Positions 25,713-34,481 of a stretch of 64,000 nt of DNA are shown here, piece after piece (the stretch's first letter is position 1; each line of letters begins with the position of its first letter). The position numbers and the translations under genes were made by a program. A model generated the notes under the pieces. That model saw nothing but the letters and a program-made list of their open reading frames with translations, was not told where the DNA came from and searched no databases. Source of the DNA: Streptomyces olivochromogenes (lineage in GTDB: Bacteria > Actinomycetota > Actinomycetes > Streptomycetales > Streptomycetaceae); the NCBI RefSeq assembly GCF_021538895.1, contig NZ_JADDRL010000034.1, forward strand, positions 21,871 to 85,870, in the 5' to 3' direction.

Positions 25713-28634
25713 ATGGGACAGCGGATCGTACGGAGCCGTAAGACCCTCTTCGAGCGCGAGAGCGAACTCGCGACCGTGGACGAGGTGTTGGGCGAGCTCA
25801 CCAGCCTGCGCGCGGACGGAGCCGAAGCCGGTGGCCCGCCGGGCGGCGGGCTGCTCGCGTTCGCCGGGCGCGCCGGGATCGGCAAGACGACCCTGCTGGC
25901 CGAAGTCCGCCGCCGCGCCGGCGCCCTGGGCTGCACCGTGCTGTCCGCCCGCGGCGGCGACCAGGAACAGCGCGTCGCCTTCCACGTCGCCCGCCAGCTC
26001 CTGCAGCCGCAGCTGGCCGGCGTACCGGAGACCGAACTGCGCTCCGCGCTGGGCAGTTGGTACGACATCGTCGGCCCCGCCCTCGGCCTGTGCGCCCCCA
26101 CCGAGGGCGCCCCGCCCGACCAACAGGGCCTGCGCGACGGCCTCGACTGGGTCCTCACCCATCTCGCCGTGCGCCGCGCCCCGATGGTCCTCGTCCTCGA
26201 CGACGCCCACTGGGCCGACCCCGAATCCCTGCACTGGCTCGCCGCGTTCGCGCCCCGCGCCGAGGAACTCCCGCTGCTGCTCGTCGTCGCCTACCGGCCC
26301 GACGAACTCCCCGACCACGCCGAGTCGTTGCGCGGACTGCCCGGACGCGCGGGCGGACGCCCCCTCGGTCTGGAACCCCTCAGCGCCTCAGCCGTCGCCC
26401 GCCTCGTGCGGGAGTCCCTCGGCACGCACGCCGACGACGCGTTCTGCCGCGAATGCTGGGCCGTCACCGCCGGCAACCCCTTCGAGACCGTCGAGCTGAC
26501 CGCCAAGGTGCGCGACCGCGGCCTCACCCCCAACGAGGCCGGCGCCCGCCTGCTCCGCGACCTCGCCGCCGCCGTCAAGGGCAGCGGCCTGATCGCCCGG
26601 CTCGAACGCCTCGGCACCTCCACCGTCCGCTTCGCCTGGGCGTGCGCCGTCCTCGGCACGGAGATCCAGCAGCGGCTCGCCGCCGCCGTCGCCGGACTCG
26701 GCCCCGAGGAGGCCGCCGACGCCGCCGACGCGCTGCGCGGCGCCCGCATCCTCACCGGCGCGGTGACCGCCGAGGGCACCCTGGAATTCATCCACCCGCT
26801 GATCGCCACCGCCGTCTACCGCGCCATCCCGCCCGGCGTCCGCGTCGCCCTGCACGGCCAGGCCGCCTGGTGCGTGATCGACGACGGGCAGGGCCCCTCC
26901 GCCGCGGCCCGCCACCTCCTGGAGACCCACCCCGAGGGCGACGCCTGGGTCGTGCAGCAACTGCGCGCCGCCGCTGGCGAGACCCTGCGCGCCGGCGCCC
27001 CCGACACGGCCCGCGACTGCCTCGCCCGCGCCCTGCGCGAACCCCCGGCCCCCAAGGACCGGGCCGCCGTCCTGTACGAACTGGGCTGCGCCTCCCTGCT
27101 CACCGAACCCGCCACCACCGTCAACCACCTGCGCGCCGCCCTCGAAGAGCCCATCGCCGACCCCGAGCTGCGCCACCACATCGTCTACCGGCTCTCCCAG
27201 GTCCTCGCCCACAGCGACCGGCTCGCCGAGGCCTCCGACACCCTCGCCCACGAGATCCGCCTCACCGGGGACGCACGGGTCAGGCTGCGCATGGTCGCCG
27301 AGCAGTTCATGTGGGACGCCTTCCGCGCCGACGAACCCGACCACCCCTCCCGCTCCCGCCGCCTCGGCCGGCTCGCCGACCGCCTCAAGGGCCGCGACCT
27401 CACCGAGCGCTACATCATCGGGCTGCGCACCTGGGACGCGATCCAGCGCGGCGAGCCCGCCCCGGTCGCCCTGCACCACGCCGAGCGCGCCCTCGCCGGC
27501 GGCCTGCGCTGGGCGGAGCCCGACCGCGGCTTCGAGGTGCCCGTCCTGGTCTCCCTCGCCTTCATGTACGCCGACCGGCCGGGCCGCACCGAGGAACTGT
27601 TCGCCGCCGGGATCGCCGACTACGAGAAACAGGGCTGGCGCGGCGCCCACCTCTCCTTCGCGTACACCCTCCTCGCCTACGTCCGCTACCGGCGCGGGCG
27701 GCTCGCCGAGGCCGAGGACTTCGTCCGTGCGGGCCTCAGGCTCGCCGAACGGGTCGGGCCCGGCACCCCCGCCCACTGGTACGCCGTCGGCATCCTGATC
27801 GAGGTCCTGCTGGCGAGGGGCCGGCTCGCGGAGGCGACCCGGACCGCCGACGACTTCTGCTTCGGGGAGCCCTTCCCGGCCGCCGTCGTCTTCCCCGACG
27901 CCCAGACGGTGTACGGCGAGCTGCTCCTCGCCCGCGGCCTCACCGAGGCGGCGGCCGCCCAGCTCTCCGCCGTCGGGCGCCGCCTCGACGCGCGGGGCAT
28001 CCGCAACCCCGCCTGGTGCCCCTGGCAGATCCACCTCGCCCGCGCCGAGAACCACGAGGCCCCCGAACGGGCCCTGGCCACCGCCCTCGAAGCGGTGGGC
28101 CGCGCCCGCCAGTTCGGCGCCCCGTCCACGATCGGACAGGCCCTGCGCGCGGCCGCGGAGGTCTCCTCCGGCTCGGCCCGCGTCAAGTACCTCGAAGAGT
28201 CCGTCGCCCACCTGGAGCGCTCCCCGGCCGCCTACGAGCTCGCCTGCGCACTGGTCGCCCTGGGCACCGAGCTGCGCCGGGCCGGCCGCCCCAAAGAGGC
28301 CGGCGACCACCTCTACCGGGGCCTCGACACGGCCCTCCAGTGCGGCGCCGACGGTCTGGTCGACACGGCCCGCGCCGAACTCGCCGCCGCCGGACTGCGC
28401 CCGCGCCGGCTGCACGACGCCGGGACCGACACGCTCACCACCCGCGAACGCATGGCCGCCGCCCTCACCGCCCACGGCCGCACCGAGGCGGAGACCGCCG
28501 CGGAACTCCACACCGACGAGCAGACCGTCGTCCACCTCTTGTCGGCCGTGTATCGCAAGCTGGGCACCGACGCCTCGGGACTGGCGGCGGCGCTGGGGGA
28601 GAGAGCACCGGACCAGCCGGACCTGCCGGACTAG
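25713..28634 (+). CDS. LAL-type LuxR-family transcriptional regulator
   Basis: A 973-residue regulator. An AAA/STAND-like ATPase domain has Walker A AGRAGIGKTTLL near residue 53 and Walker B VLVLDDAHWAD near 158. A long helical TPR-like middle (about 380-890) follows. The C-terminal LuxR helix-turn-helix is LTTRERMAAALTAHGRTEAETAAELHTDE split around residue 915-955, ending VYRKLGTDASGLAAAL. The HTH keeps LTxRE and the TV..L..VYRKLG recognition pattern but is divergent in its first helix. LAL proteins are often pathway-specific activators of antibiotic clusters; the PKS cluster lies 13 kb away, so any link is speculative. ATG 25713 is preferred; GTG 25710 is one codon longer. Confidence 0.87.
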   Translation: MGQRIVRSRKTLFERESELATVDEVLGELTSLRADGAEAGGPPGGGLLAFAGRAGIGKTTLLAEVRRRAGALGCTVLSARGGDQEQRVAFHVARQLLQPQLAGVPETELRSALGSWYDIVGPALGLCAPTEGAPPDQQGLRDGLDWVLTHLAVRRAPMVLVLDDAHWADPESLHWLAAFAPRAEELPLLLVVAYRPDELPDHAESLRGLPGRAGGRPLGLEPLSASAVARLVRESLGTHADDAFCRECWAVTAGNPFETVELTAKVRDRGLTPNEAGARLLRDLAAAVKGSGLIARLERLGTSTVRFAWACAVLGTEIQQRLAAAVAGLGPEEAADAADALRGARILTGAVTAEGTLEFIHPLIATAVYRAIPPGVRVALHGQAAWCVIDDGQGPSAAARHLLETHPEGDAWVVQQLRAAAGETLRAGAPDTARDCLARALREPPAPKDRAAVLYELGCASLLTEPATTVNHLRAALEEPIADPELRHHIVYRLSQVLAHSDRLAEASDTLAHEIRLTGDARVRLRMVAEQFMWDAFRADEPDHPSRSRRLGRLADRLKGRDLTERYIIGLRTWDAIQRGEPAPVALHHAERALAGGLRWAEPDRGFEVPVLVSLAFMYADRPGRTEELFAAGIADYEKQGWRGAHLSFAYTLLAYVRYRRGRLAEAEDFVRAGLRLAERVGPGTPAHWYAVGILIEVLLARGRLAEATRTADDFCFGEPFPAAVVFPDAQTVYGELLLARGLTEAAAAQLSAVGRRLDARGIRNPAWCPWQIHLARAENHEAPERALATALEAVGRARQFGAPSTIGQALRAAAEVSSGSARVKYLEESVAHLERSPAAYELACALVALGTELRRAGRPKEAGDHLYRGLDTALQCGADGLVDTARAELAAAGLRPRRLHDAGTDTLTTRERMAAALTAHGRTEAETAAELHTDEQTVVHLLSAVYRKLGTDASGLAAALGERAPDQPDLPD

Positions 28635-28718
28635 CGACACGGCGGACGGCGGTGGCCGGCGCCCGCCCACCCGTCGCCCACACGTCGCCGATTACGCCCG
28701 GACACGTACCATGGCGGC

Positions 28719-29216
28719 ATGTCGTTCCTCCGCCGCCGCAGCGCCACTCCCGCCGGGCCAGACTTCGACGTACTGGCCATGGACCCGGGCGACTGGCCCG
28801 GCAATCTGGGCGCGGGGCTGCTGCCCGCCCCCGACGGCACCTGCCAGGGCGTTTTCCTGCGCTACGACCTGTTCGGCGGCCGCGGCCCCGCCATGATCAT
28901 CGGCAATCTGCCGGAGGGCTCCCCGGCCCGCGAGGTCACCGAGGGCGAGGTCCCCTTCGAGGTGGCCCAGCTGCTGCTGGCGCTGGAGAACGACGAGGAG
29001 GTGACCGTCACCGAGACCGAGGACATGCCGGTCCTCCAGGGTGACAACCTCCTGATCGTGCGGCGCCTGAAGCTCTCCGAGAGCCGGATCGCCTGCGTCC
29101 AGTTCGACCGCAGCGACGGCGTCCTGGTCACCATCGCGGCCTGGGACCGCCCCATCACGGACGACCTGTACGCCCTGCTGAAGCCGCTCCCGGCGGAGCT
29201 GTTCCAGCAGGGCTGA
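28719..29216 (+). CDS. Conserved hypothetical protein, 165 aa
   Basis: Not recognised as a named family. The protein is acidic and soluble, with a short basic start (MSFLRRRSA), no signal peptide and no membrane segment. A central stretch VPFEVAQLLLALENDEEVTVTETED is strongly acidic. The rest alternates short strands (GDNLLIVRRLKL, IACVQFDRSDGVLVTIAAWD), suggesting an alpha/beta fold. Codon use is normal for the genome, so it is a real gene. It sits alone between the LAL regulator and the convergent amidase gene, whose end is 12 bp away. No function is proposed. Confidence 0.75.
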   Translation: MSFLRRRSATPAGPDFDVLAMDPGDWPGNLGAGLLPAPDGTCQGVFLRYDLFGGRGPAMIIGNLPEGSPAREVTEGEVPFEVAQLLLALENDEEVTVTETEDMPVLQGDNLLIVRRLKLSESRIACVQFDRSDGVLVTIAAWDRPITDDLYALLKPLPAELFQQG

Positions 29217-29228
29217 TCCCCGCCGCGG

Positions 29229-31199
29229 CTATCGGTCCGACGGCTCCACATCGACGTCCGCCGCGCGCACGAACGCCACCCGGTGGCCGTACTGGATCTC
29301 GTAGTACAGGTCCGTGCCGGCCACGACCCGGTGCGAGTCGGTGGTGAAGGTGACCGCGTAGTAGTACTCGCCCGGCACCTCGTCACCAACCACGTACTTC
29401 TGGCCCGCCAACGCGGTGTACGGCAGCGGTACCACCGACTGGGCCGGCACCCCGGCGGGATAGGCCGTCTTCTCCGGGTACGCGCGCCCGTACACCGGAA
29501 TGGCGGCCAGGCCCTCCTTGGGCGTGATCACCCGCCCGGACGCGTTGACCGCCGTCGGCTCGTGCTTCGGGTTGAGGAACCAGGCCTTCTGGCCCAGGTA
29601 CCAGATGGCCGTCCAGCCGCCCCAGCGGTCCGCGACCGCGAACTGCTGCCCGGTGGAGACCCGCGAGGACAGGTCGTTCACCCCGGTGGTGGGGGCGGTG
29701 CCCAGTCCGATGTCCTTGATCAGGGCGGAGTTCTGGTCGTGGTCGGAGTACAGCCGCACCTCGCTGGAGCCGTGCGCCGCGCAGGGCTCGCCCTTGGCGG
29801 TGCAGCCGGTGTACTCCGGCTGGTTCGCCGCGTAGTCCGGCCGGATCGTCACCAGCCCGCCCTTCTTGCCCGCGGTGCGCTTGAAGGGGTGGCCCAGCAG
29901 CTCGAAGTAGTGCCGCCAGTCCCAGTAGGGGCCCGGGTCGGTGTGCATGCCGGGGATCGTCGACGTGGTCGGGCCCGGCACGTTGTCGTGGCCGAGGATG
30001 TGCTGCCGGTCCAGCGGGACGCCGTACTCCTTGGCGAGGTACTTCACCAGCCGTGCCGACGACCGGTACATCGCCTCCGTGTACCAGGCGTCCGGCGAGG
30101 CCAGGAAGCCCTCGTGCTCGATGCCGACCGACTTCGCGTTGATGTACCAGTTGCCCGCGTGCCAGGCCACGTCCTTCGCCTTGACGTGCTGGGCGATCAG
30201 ACCGTCGGTGGAGCGGATCGTGTAGTTCCACGACACATAGGTGGGGTCCTGCACCAGCTTCAGGACGCCGTCCCAGGTGCCCTCCGTGTCGTGGACGACG
30301 ATGTACTTGATGCTCTGCGACGCCGGCCGGTCGCCGAGGTCGTGGTTGCCGTAGTCGTTGTCCCCGAACTCCGCGTACGGGGCCGGGATCCACTGGCAGG
30401 ACACCTTCTCGGGACACTCGGTGTCGCCGGCGGGCACCGTGCGCAGACCCGTGCGCCGCAGCTGCGCGGTGTTCGCGCTCAGGTGGGGCCGGCCGGGCAG
30501 CGCGACCCGCTGCCCCGCGTCCGTGGTGCGCTCCTCACCGGTGCGCAGCACGTCGTACACGTCGTCGGCGTACGCCGCAGCGGTCGCCGTGTCGTCCGCG
30601 CCGGAGAAGCGGGCCACCGCGCCGTACCAGTCGGCCGGGTCGGAGCTGAGCGGCTCGCGCAGGTCCTTCTGGGCGGCGGCGAGCAGGGCGGCCCCGCCGG
30701 CCACATTGGCCCCGGGGTCGGTACGCAGCCGCTCGGCCGGCATCCCGGACAGCTCGGCCGCTCTCGGCAGGGTCCTGAGGCGGGCCGGGAGCGCGGAGTT
30801 CGCCGGCACCCGGACGCCCGGGTGCCGGGCCGCGCGGGCGCTGTCGCCGCGGGCGTCCTCGGTGCCCTCGGCCAGGTGCTCGGTCGTGGCGAGCGCGGTG
30901 CGCGCGTCCGTGAGGTGCATCGGGCCGTAGCCGCCGGTCACGCTGGGCGCCCCGGCGTGCGTGTCCCAACGGGACTGGAGGTAGGAGACGGCCAGCAGAA
31001 CGCTCTGCGGCACGTGGTACTCGGCCGCGGCGGAGGCGAACGCCTGTTGCAGGGTGCCCGCGGAGGACTCGCCGGCGGTGGGGGAGGGGGCGGCGCCCAG
31101 CAGCGGCAGGATCAGGACCGCGCCGGCCACGGCACCGGCCGCCCTCCGGGTTCGTCTGCTGCCTGGCGTCGACGTCGGGTCGGTGGCGGATCCTCGCAA
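29229..31199 (-). CDS. Secreted N-acetylmuramoyl-L-alanine amidase (PGRP fold) with N-terminal lysozyme-like domain
   Basis: A 656-residue exported protein. A signal peptide (basic RRTRRAAG, then AVAGAVLILPLLGAAP) is followed by a helical domain (about 50-215, YHVPQSVLLAVSYLQSRWD) resembling transglycosylase or muramidase domains. The PGRP/amidase_2 domain (about 295-445) has zinc-site segments VVHDTEGTWD and GHDNV...GMHTDPGPYW. A C-terminal beta-rich region of about 200 residues may bind the wall. It cuts the bond between MurNAc and the stem peptide. The start is TTG 31199 with AGGAGG at 31205-31210, 5 nt upstream; no ATG or GTG fits better. It converges on the gene ending at 29216. Confidence 0.86.
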   Translation of the reverse strand: MRGSATDPTSTPGSRRTRRAAGAVAGAVLILPLLGAAPSPTAGESSAGTLQQAFASAAAEYHVPQSVLLAVSYLQSRWDTHAGAPSVTGGYGPMHLTDARTALATTEHLAEGTEDARGDSARAARHPGVRVPANSALPARLRTLPRAAELSGMPAERLRTDPGANVAGGAALLAAAQKDLREPLSSDPADWYGAVARFSGADDTATAAAYADDVYDVLRTGEERTTDAGQRVALPGRPHLSANTAQLRRTGLRTVPAGDTECPEKVSCQWIPAPYAEFGDNDYGNHDLGDRPASQSIKYIVVHDTEGTWDGVLKLVQDPTYVSWNYTIRSTDGLIAQHVKAKDVAWHAGNWYINAKSVGIEHEGFLASPDAWYTEAMYRSSARLVKYLAKEYGVPLDRQHILGHDNVPGPTTSTIPGMHTDPGPYWDWRHYFELLGHPFKRTAGKKGGLVTIRPDYAANQPEYTGCTAKGEPCAAHGSSEVRLYSDHDQNSALIKDIGLGTAPTTGVNDLSSRVSTGQQFAVADRWGGWTAIWYLGQKAWFLNPKHEPTAVNASGRVITPKEGLAAIPVYGRAYPEKTAYPAGVPAQSVVPLPYTALAGQKYVVGDEVPGEYYYAVTFTTDSHRVVAGTDLYYEIQYGHRVAFVRAADVDVEPSDR

Positions 31200-31450
31200 T
31201 GCGGCCTCCTGTGACGGGCGGGCGTGGCGGGGCGTGCGGCGCCGAGCTGGGTCAGTGGTACCGGCTTGCCGACGATCCGTCAATGATGCCCGGGCACAGG
31301 CGATTTCCCATGTCACACAGGGGTTCGGCGAGTTTCGCCAGGGCGGCGCGCGGGCCTGCGGGGCGTCAATGGCGTACACCAATGGACGGCGTTCATCGAC
31401 TGGGTGGCGTCCACCGGTGGGCGGCCGCCGACGGGCCCGCGCACACGCGA

Positions 31451-31485
31451 GGTCCGCGGCACGCCGCTCAGGCGCACCGCGGACC
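31451..31485 (-). terminator. Hairpin downstream of the kinase-fold gene
   Basis: GGTCCGCGG at 31451-31459 pairs perfectly with CCGCGGACC at 31477-31485 across a 17-nt loop, starting about 10 nt past the stop of the minus-strand gene at 31496. The remainder of the 296-bp gap (31200-31495) should carry the amidase promoter, but no clear -10/-35 was seen. Confidence 0.5.
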
Positions 31486-31495
31486 GACGTCCCCG

Positions 31496-32635
31496 TCAGC
31501 GAGTGCCGACCGCCGCGCGCACGGCCCTGCGGGCCAGCTGGCAGTCGTCGTGCAGCCGCCTGAGCAGCAGCCGCTGTTCCTCGCCGGACGGCGCAGCACC
31601 CGGGTGGGCCACTCCCGATGCCGCCGGGGTCGCGTCGTGCATCGAGCGCTGCACGGCCGTCTCGTACGTACGGATCTCCCGGGTGAGGACGAGCATCAGG
31701 TTCACCAGGAAGGCATCCCGTGAGGCCGGGCCCGCCGACTGCGCGATCTGGCTGATCTGCCGCCGTGCCACCGGCGCGTCCCCGAGGACCGTCCACAGCG
31801 TGGCCAGGTCGTAGCCCGGCAGGTACCAGCCCGCGTGCTCCCAGTCCACCAGCACTGGACCGGCCGGTGAGAGCAGGATGTTCGAGAGCAGGGCGTCGCC
31901 GTGGCAGAACTGGCCCATCCCCTGGCGCCCCGCGGCATGGGCGATACCGTGCAGCAGCTTCTGCAGGTCGCCCATGTCCCGGTCGGTGAGCAGGCCCAGA
32001 TCGTGGTACCGGGAGATACGGGCCGCGTAGTCCAGCGGGGCGTCGAAGGTGCCCGCCGGAGGCCGCCAGGCGTTCAGCCGGCAGATCGCGCCGAGCGCCG
32101 CCCGGATGTCCGCGCGCGGCGGGGCCTCCACGGGGTGGCGCTGGAACGCCGCCACCCGGCCCGGCATGCGCTCGACCACCAGGGTGCAGTTGTCCGGGTC
32201 CGCCGCGATCAGCCGCGGTGCCCGCACCGGCGGGCGGTGCCGGACGAACGACCGATATGCGGCTATCTCGTGCCGGTACCGCTCGGCCCACGCGGGCGAG
32301 TGGTCCAGCAGACATTTCGCGACGGCCGTGCTGCGCCCGGTCGTCCCGACCAGGAGCACGGACCGCCCGCTGCGGCGCAGTACCTGCACCGGAGCGAACT
32401 CCGGGCAGATCCGGTGCACCGCGGCGATCGCCGTGCGGAGCTGCGCGCCCTGGGGGCCGGACAAGTCGAGTCTCCCGCTGAGCGGTTGGGTGCCGAGCCC
32501 CGCGGCACGCCGCGGCCGGCCCGCACCCAGTACGGGGGGCCCCGGACGCGCGGGGTCGAGATACGGTCCGCTGCCCGCCGGGCGGGGGCGCAGCGACCGG
32601 GGCGGGGCGGACACGGAGGACGATGCTGCGTACAT
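31496..32635 (-). CDS. Aminoglycoside phosphotransferase/choline kinase-fold protein
   Basis: A 379-residue protein with a kinase fold in its C-terminal 280 residues. The nucleotide strand is VLRRSGRSVLLVGTTGRSTAVAKCLL with the ATP-binding Lys near residue 115, the hinge is CTLVVERMPG, the catalytic loop FCHGDALLSNILL and the metal-binding LVDWEHAG. This is the APH family, which covers antibiotic phosphotransferases, choline/ethanolamine kinases and housekeeping members. The N-terminal 70 residues are Pro/Arg-rich and probably disordered. ATG 32635 lies in a divergent arrangement with the NsdA-like regulator, separated by 257 bp. Substrate unknown; resistance should not be assumed. Confidence 0.83.
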   Translation of the reverse strand: MYAASSSVSAPPRSLRPRPAGSGPYLDPARPGPPVLGAGRPRRAAGLGTQPLSGRLDLSGPQGAQLRTAIAAVHRICPEFAPVQVLRRSGRSVLLVGTTGRSTAVAKCLLDHSPAWAERYRHEIAAYRSFVRHRPPVRAPRLIAADPDNCTLVVERMPGRVAAFQRHPVEAPPRADIRAALGAICRLNAWRPPAGTFDAPLDYAARISRYHDLGLLTDRDMGDLQKLLHGIAHAAGRQGMGQFCHGDALLSNILLSPAGPVLVDWEHAGWYLPGYDLATLWTVLGDAPVARRQISQIAQSAGPASRDAFLVNLMLVLTREIRTYETAVQRSMHDATPAASGVAHPGAAPSGEEQRLLLRRLHDDCQLARRAVRAAVGTR

Positions 32636-32892
32636 GGGCGAAACAGATCCCTTCGTGTGCCTGCAGTGCCTGCCTGTACAACCAGGCGCCCACCCGGCCC
32701 GGACGCCCGGGTGCACCCTGGGGAATGCACCCGTCACATCAAGGGGCGACCGGGTCGGGGTGGCGCGTTCCTACCTGACACCCGATGTCCACTGGCACAC
32801 CATCTGGCGCACCCTGGCGAACCGTGGCGAATAGTCGCCCGGCAACTCTCAGCGGGCTACTGTCAACTCAGCCGAGAACCTGGGGGCTTGAT
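32636..32892. promoter_or_regulatory. Divergent promoter region, kinase-fold gene // NsdA-like gene
   Basis: This 257-bp region separates two divergent genes and carries no credible ORF. Near the plus-strand gene it holds a short tandem motif, TGGCGAACCG followed directly by TGGCGAATAG (32813-32832). That could be a pair of protein-binding sites. No confident sigma consensus was found. Confidence 0.35.
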
Positions 32893-34389
32893 GTGAGCGG
32901 ACAACCCAACACCCGGCTCGCCGACCTGTTCGGCCTGGCCGGCTGGTCCAAGGGCGAACTCGCGAGGCTGGTCAACAAGCAGGCGACGGCCATGGGTCAC
33001 CCCCAGCTGTCGACCGACACCTCGCGGGTGCGGCGGTGGATCGACATGGGAGAGATCCCGCGCGATCCGGTGCCGCGGGTGCTGGCGGCTCTGTTCACCG
33101 AGCGTCTCGGCCGTGTCGTGACCATCGAGGATCTAGGTCTGGTACGACACGGGCGTACGGGGAAACGGCAGGGCGGCGGGAATGCGGAACCTCCCGACGG
33201 TGTGCCGTGGGCGCCCGAACGTACCGCCGCGGTCCTCACCGAATTCACGGGAATGGACCTCATGCTCAACCGACGCGGCTTGGTGGGCGCGGGTGCCGCG
33301 CTCGCCGCGGGATCCGCACTCAGCAACGCCATGTACGACTGGTTGCACTCCGACCCCACCCTCAGGGCCGACGCCCCTGTCCTCGACGACCCCCTGCACG
33401 CCGACCCCGCTGGGTTCGACCGCTACGAGGCCGCCCCCATCGGATCGCAGGAGATCGAGGAGCTGGAGCGCTCGGTCGAGGTGTTCCGAGCCTGGGACGC
33501 GGCCCGCGGTGGCGGGCTGCAGCGCAAGGCGGTGGTGGGCCAGCTCAACGAGGTGGGCGGCATGCTCGCCTACCGTCATCCCGACCATCTCCAGCGGCGC
33601 CTGTGGGGCGTCGCCGCCAACCTCGCCGTCCTCGCGGGCTGGATGTCGCACGACGTCGGCCTGGAACCCACGGCCCAGAAGTACTTCGTCATCGCCGCCC
33701 ACGCGGCCCGTGAGGGCGGCGACCGGCCGCGCGCCGGGGAGGCGCTCTCCAGAGCGGCTCGCCAGATGGTGCACCTCGGCCGGCCCGACGACGCACTCGA
33801 TCTCATGAAGCTCGCCAGGTCCGGTTCGGGCGACGAGGTGCTGCCGCGCACCCGGGCGATGCTCTACACCATCGAGGCCTGGGCGCAGGCGTCGATGGGC
33901 AAGGGCCAGGCGATGCGCCGCACCCTCGGACAGGCGGAGGACCTCTTCGTCTCCGACAAGGGCGACGTGCCGCCGCCGAGTTGGATGCAGACCTTCAAGG
34001 AGGAGGACCTGTACGGCATGCAGGCCCTCGCCTACCGCACGCTGGCCGAGTACGAGCCGGGCGCGGCCGCGCACGCACAGCACTACGCGGAGAAGGCCCT
34101 GGCCCTGCGGATCGACGGCCGGCAGCGGTCGAAGATCTTCGACTTCCTGTCCATGGCGTCCGCCTGCTTCATCGCGGACGACCCCGAACAGGCGGACCGG
34201 TACGCCCGCCTCGCCCTGGTGTCGATGGGATCGAACTCCTCCCACCGCACCTGGGACCGGCTGCGTCAGATGTACCGGCTCACCGCCGAATACTCCAGCT
34301 ACCCGAAGATCAACGAGCTGCGGGAGGAGATCAGGCTCGCCCTGCCCAAGATCAGCAAGGGCGGGGGCGTCAACAGCGCACAGGCATAG
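32893..34389 (+). CDS. NsdA-family TPR regulatory protein
   Basis: A 498-residue Streptomyces regulator. The N-terminal helical domain (about 1-70: WSKGELARLVNKQA, STDTSRVRRWIDMGEIP, PVPRVLAALFTERLG) is XRE-like. Next come the family signature VLTEFTGMDLMLNRRGLVG near residue 120 and a TPR-like helical remainder. NsdA and NsdB are negative regulators of sporulation and antibiotic production, so this paralogue probably has a role in development; which one it corresponds to is not clear. GTG 32893 gives the usual length near 500 residues; the frame upstream lacks coding character. Convergent with the PAS-SpoIIE phosphatase gene. Confidence 0.8.
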   Translation: MSGQPNTRLADLFGLAGWSKGELARLVNKQATAMGHPQLSTDTSRVRRWIDMGEIPRDPVPRVLAALFTERLGRVVTIEDLGLVRHGRTGKRQGGGNAEPPDGVPWAPERTAAVLTEFTGMDLMLNRRGLVGAGAALAAGSALSNAMYDWLHSDPTLRADAPVLDDPLHADPAGFDRYEAAPIGSQEIEELERSVEVFRAWDAARGGGLQRKAVVGQLNEVGGMLAYRHPDHLQRRLWGVAANLAVLAGWMSHDVGLEPTAQKYFVIAAHAAREGGDRPRAGEALSRAARQMVHLGRPDDALDLMKLARSGSGDEVLPRTRAMLYTIEAWAQASMGKGQAMRRTLGQAEDLFVSDKGDVPPPSWMQTFKEEDLYGMQALAYRTLAEYEPGAAAHAQHYAEKALALRIDGRQRSKIFDFLSMASACFIADDPEQADRYARLALVSMGSNSSHRTWDRLRQMYRLTAEYSSYPKINELREEIRLALPKISKGGGVNSAQA

Positions 34390-34439
34390 GGGGCCTGTGA
34401 CGCTGTCGATTCCACGACACCGTCACCTTCGTCTTCACC

Positions 34440-34481
34440 TTCTCAGGCAGTTACCTGGGCTTCTCAGGCAGTCACCTGGGC
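34440..34481. repeat. 21-bp tandem repeat spanning the phosphatase stop codon
   Basis: TTCTCAGGCAGTTACCTGGG(C) at 34440-34460 is followed directly by a second copy at 34461-34481, differing at a single base (T/C at unit position 13). The second copy contains the last codons (AQVTA) and TGA of the minus-strand phosphatase gene. The first lies in its 3' untranslated tail, inside the 74-bp convergent gap. Confidence 0.8.

Noticed and set aside
25713..28634. LAL regulator as the activator of the PKS cluster
   Set aside because: It is 13 kb away with many unrelated genes between, and no shared site was found.
31496..32635. Aminoglycoside resistance gene
   Set aside because: The APH fold is shared by choline kinases and many housekeeping proteins; nothing in the sequence or context shows antibiotic modification.
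34422..34440. PHO-box-like string with two TCACC cores
   Set aside because: It lies between two convergent gene ends, where no promoter is expected, and shows how easily such strings arise.
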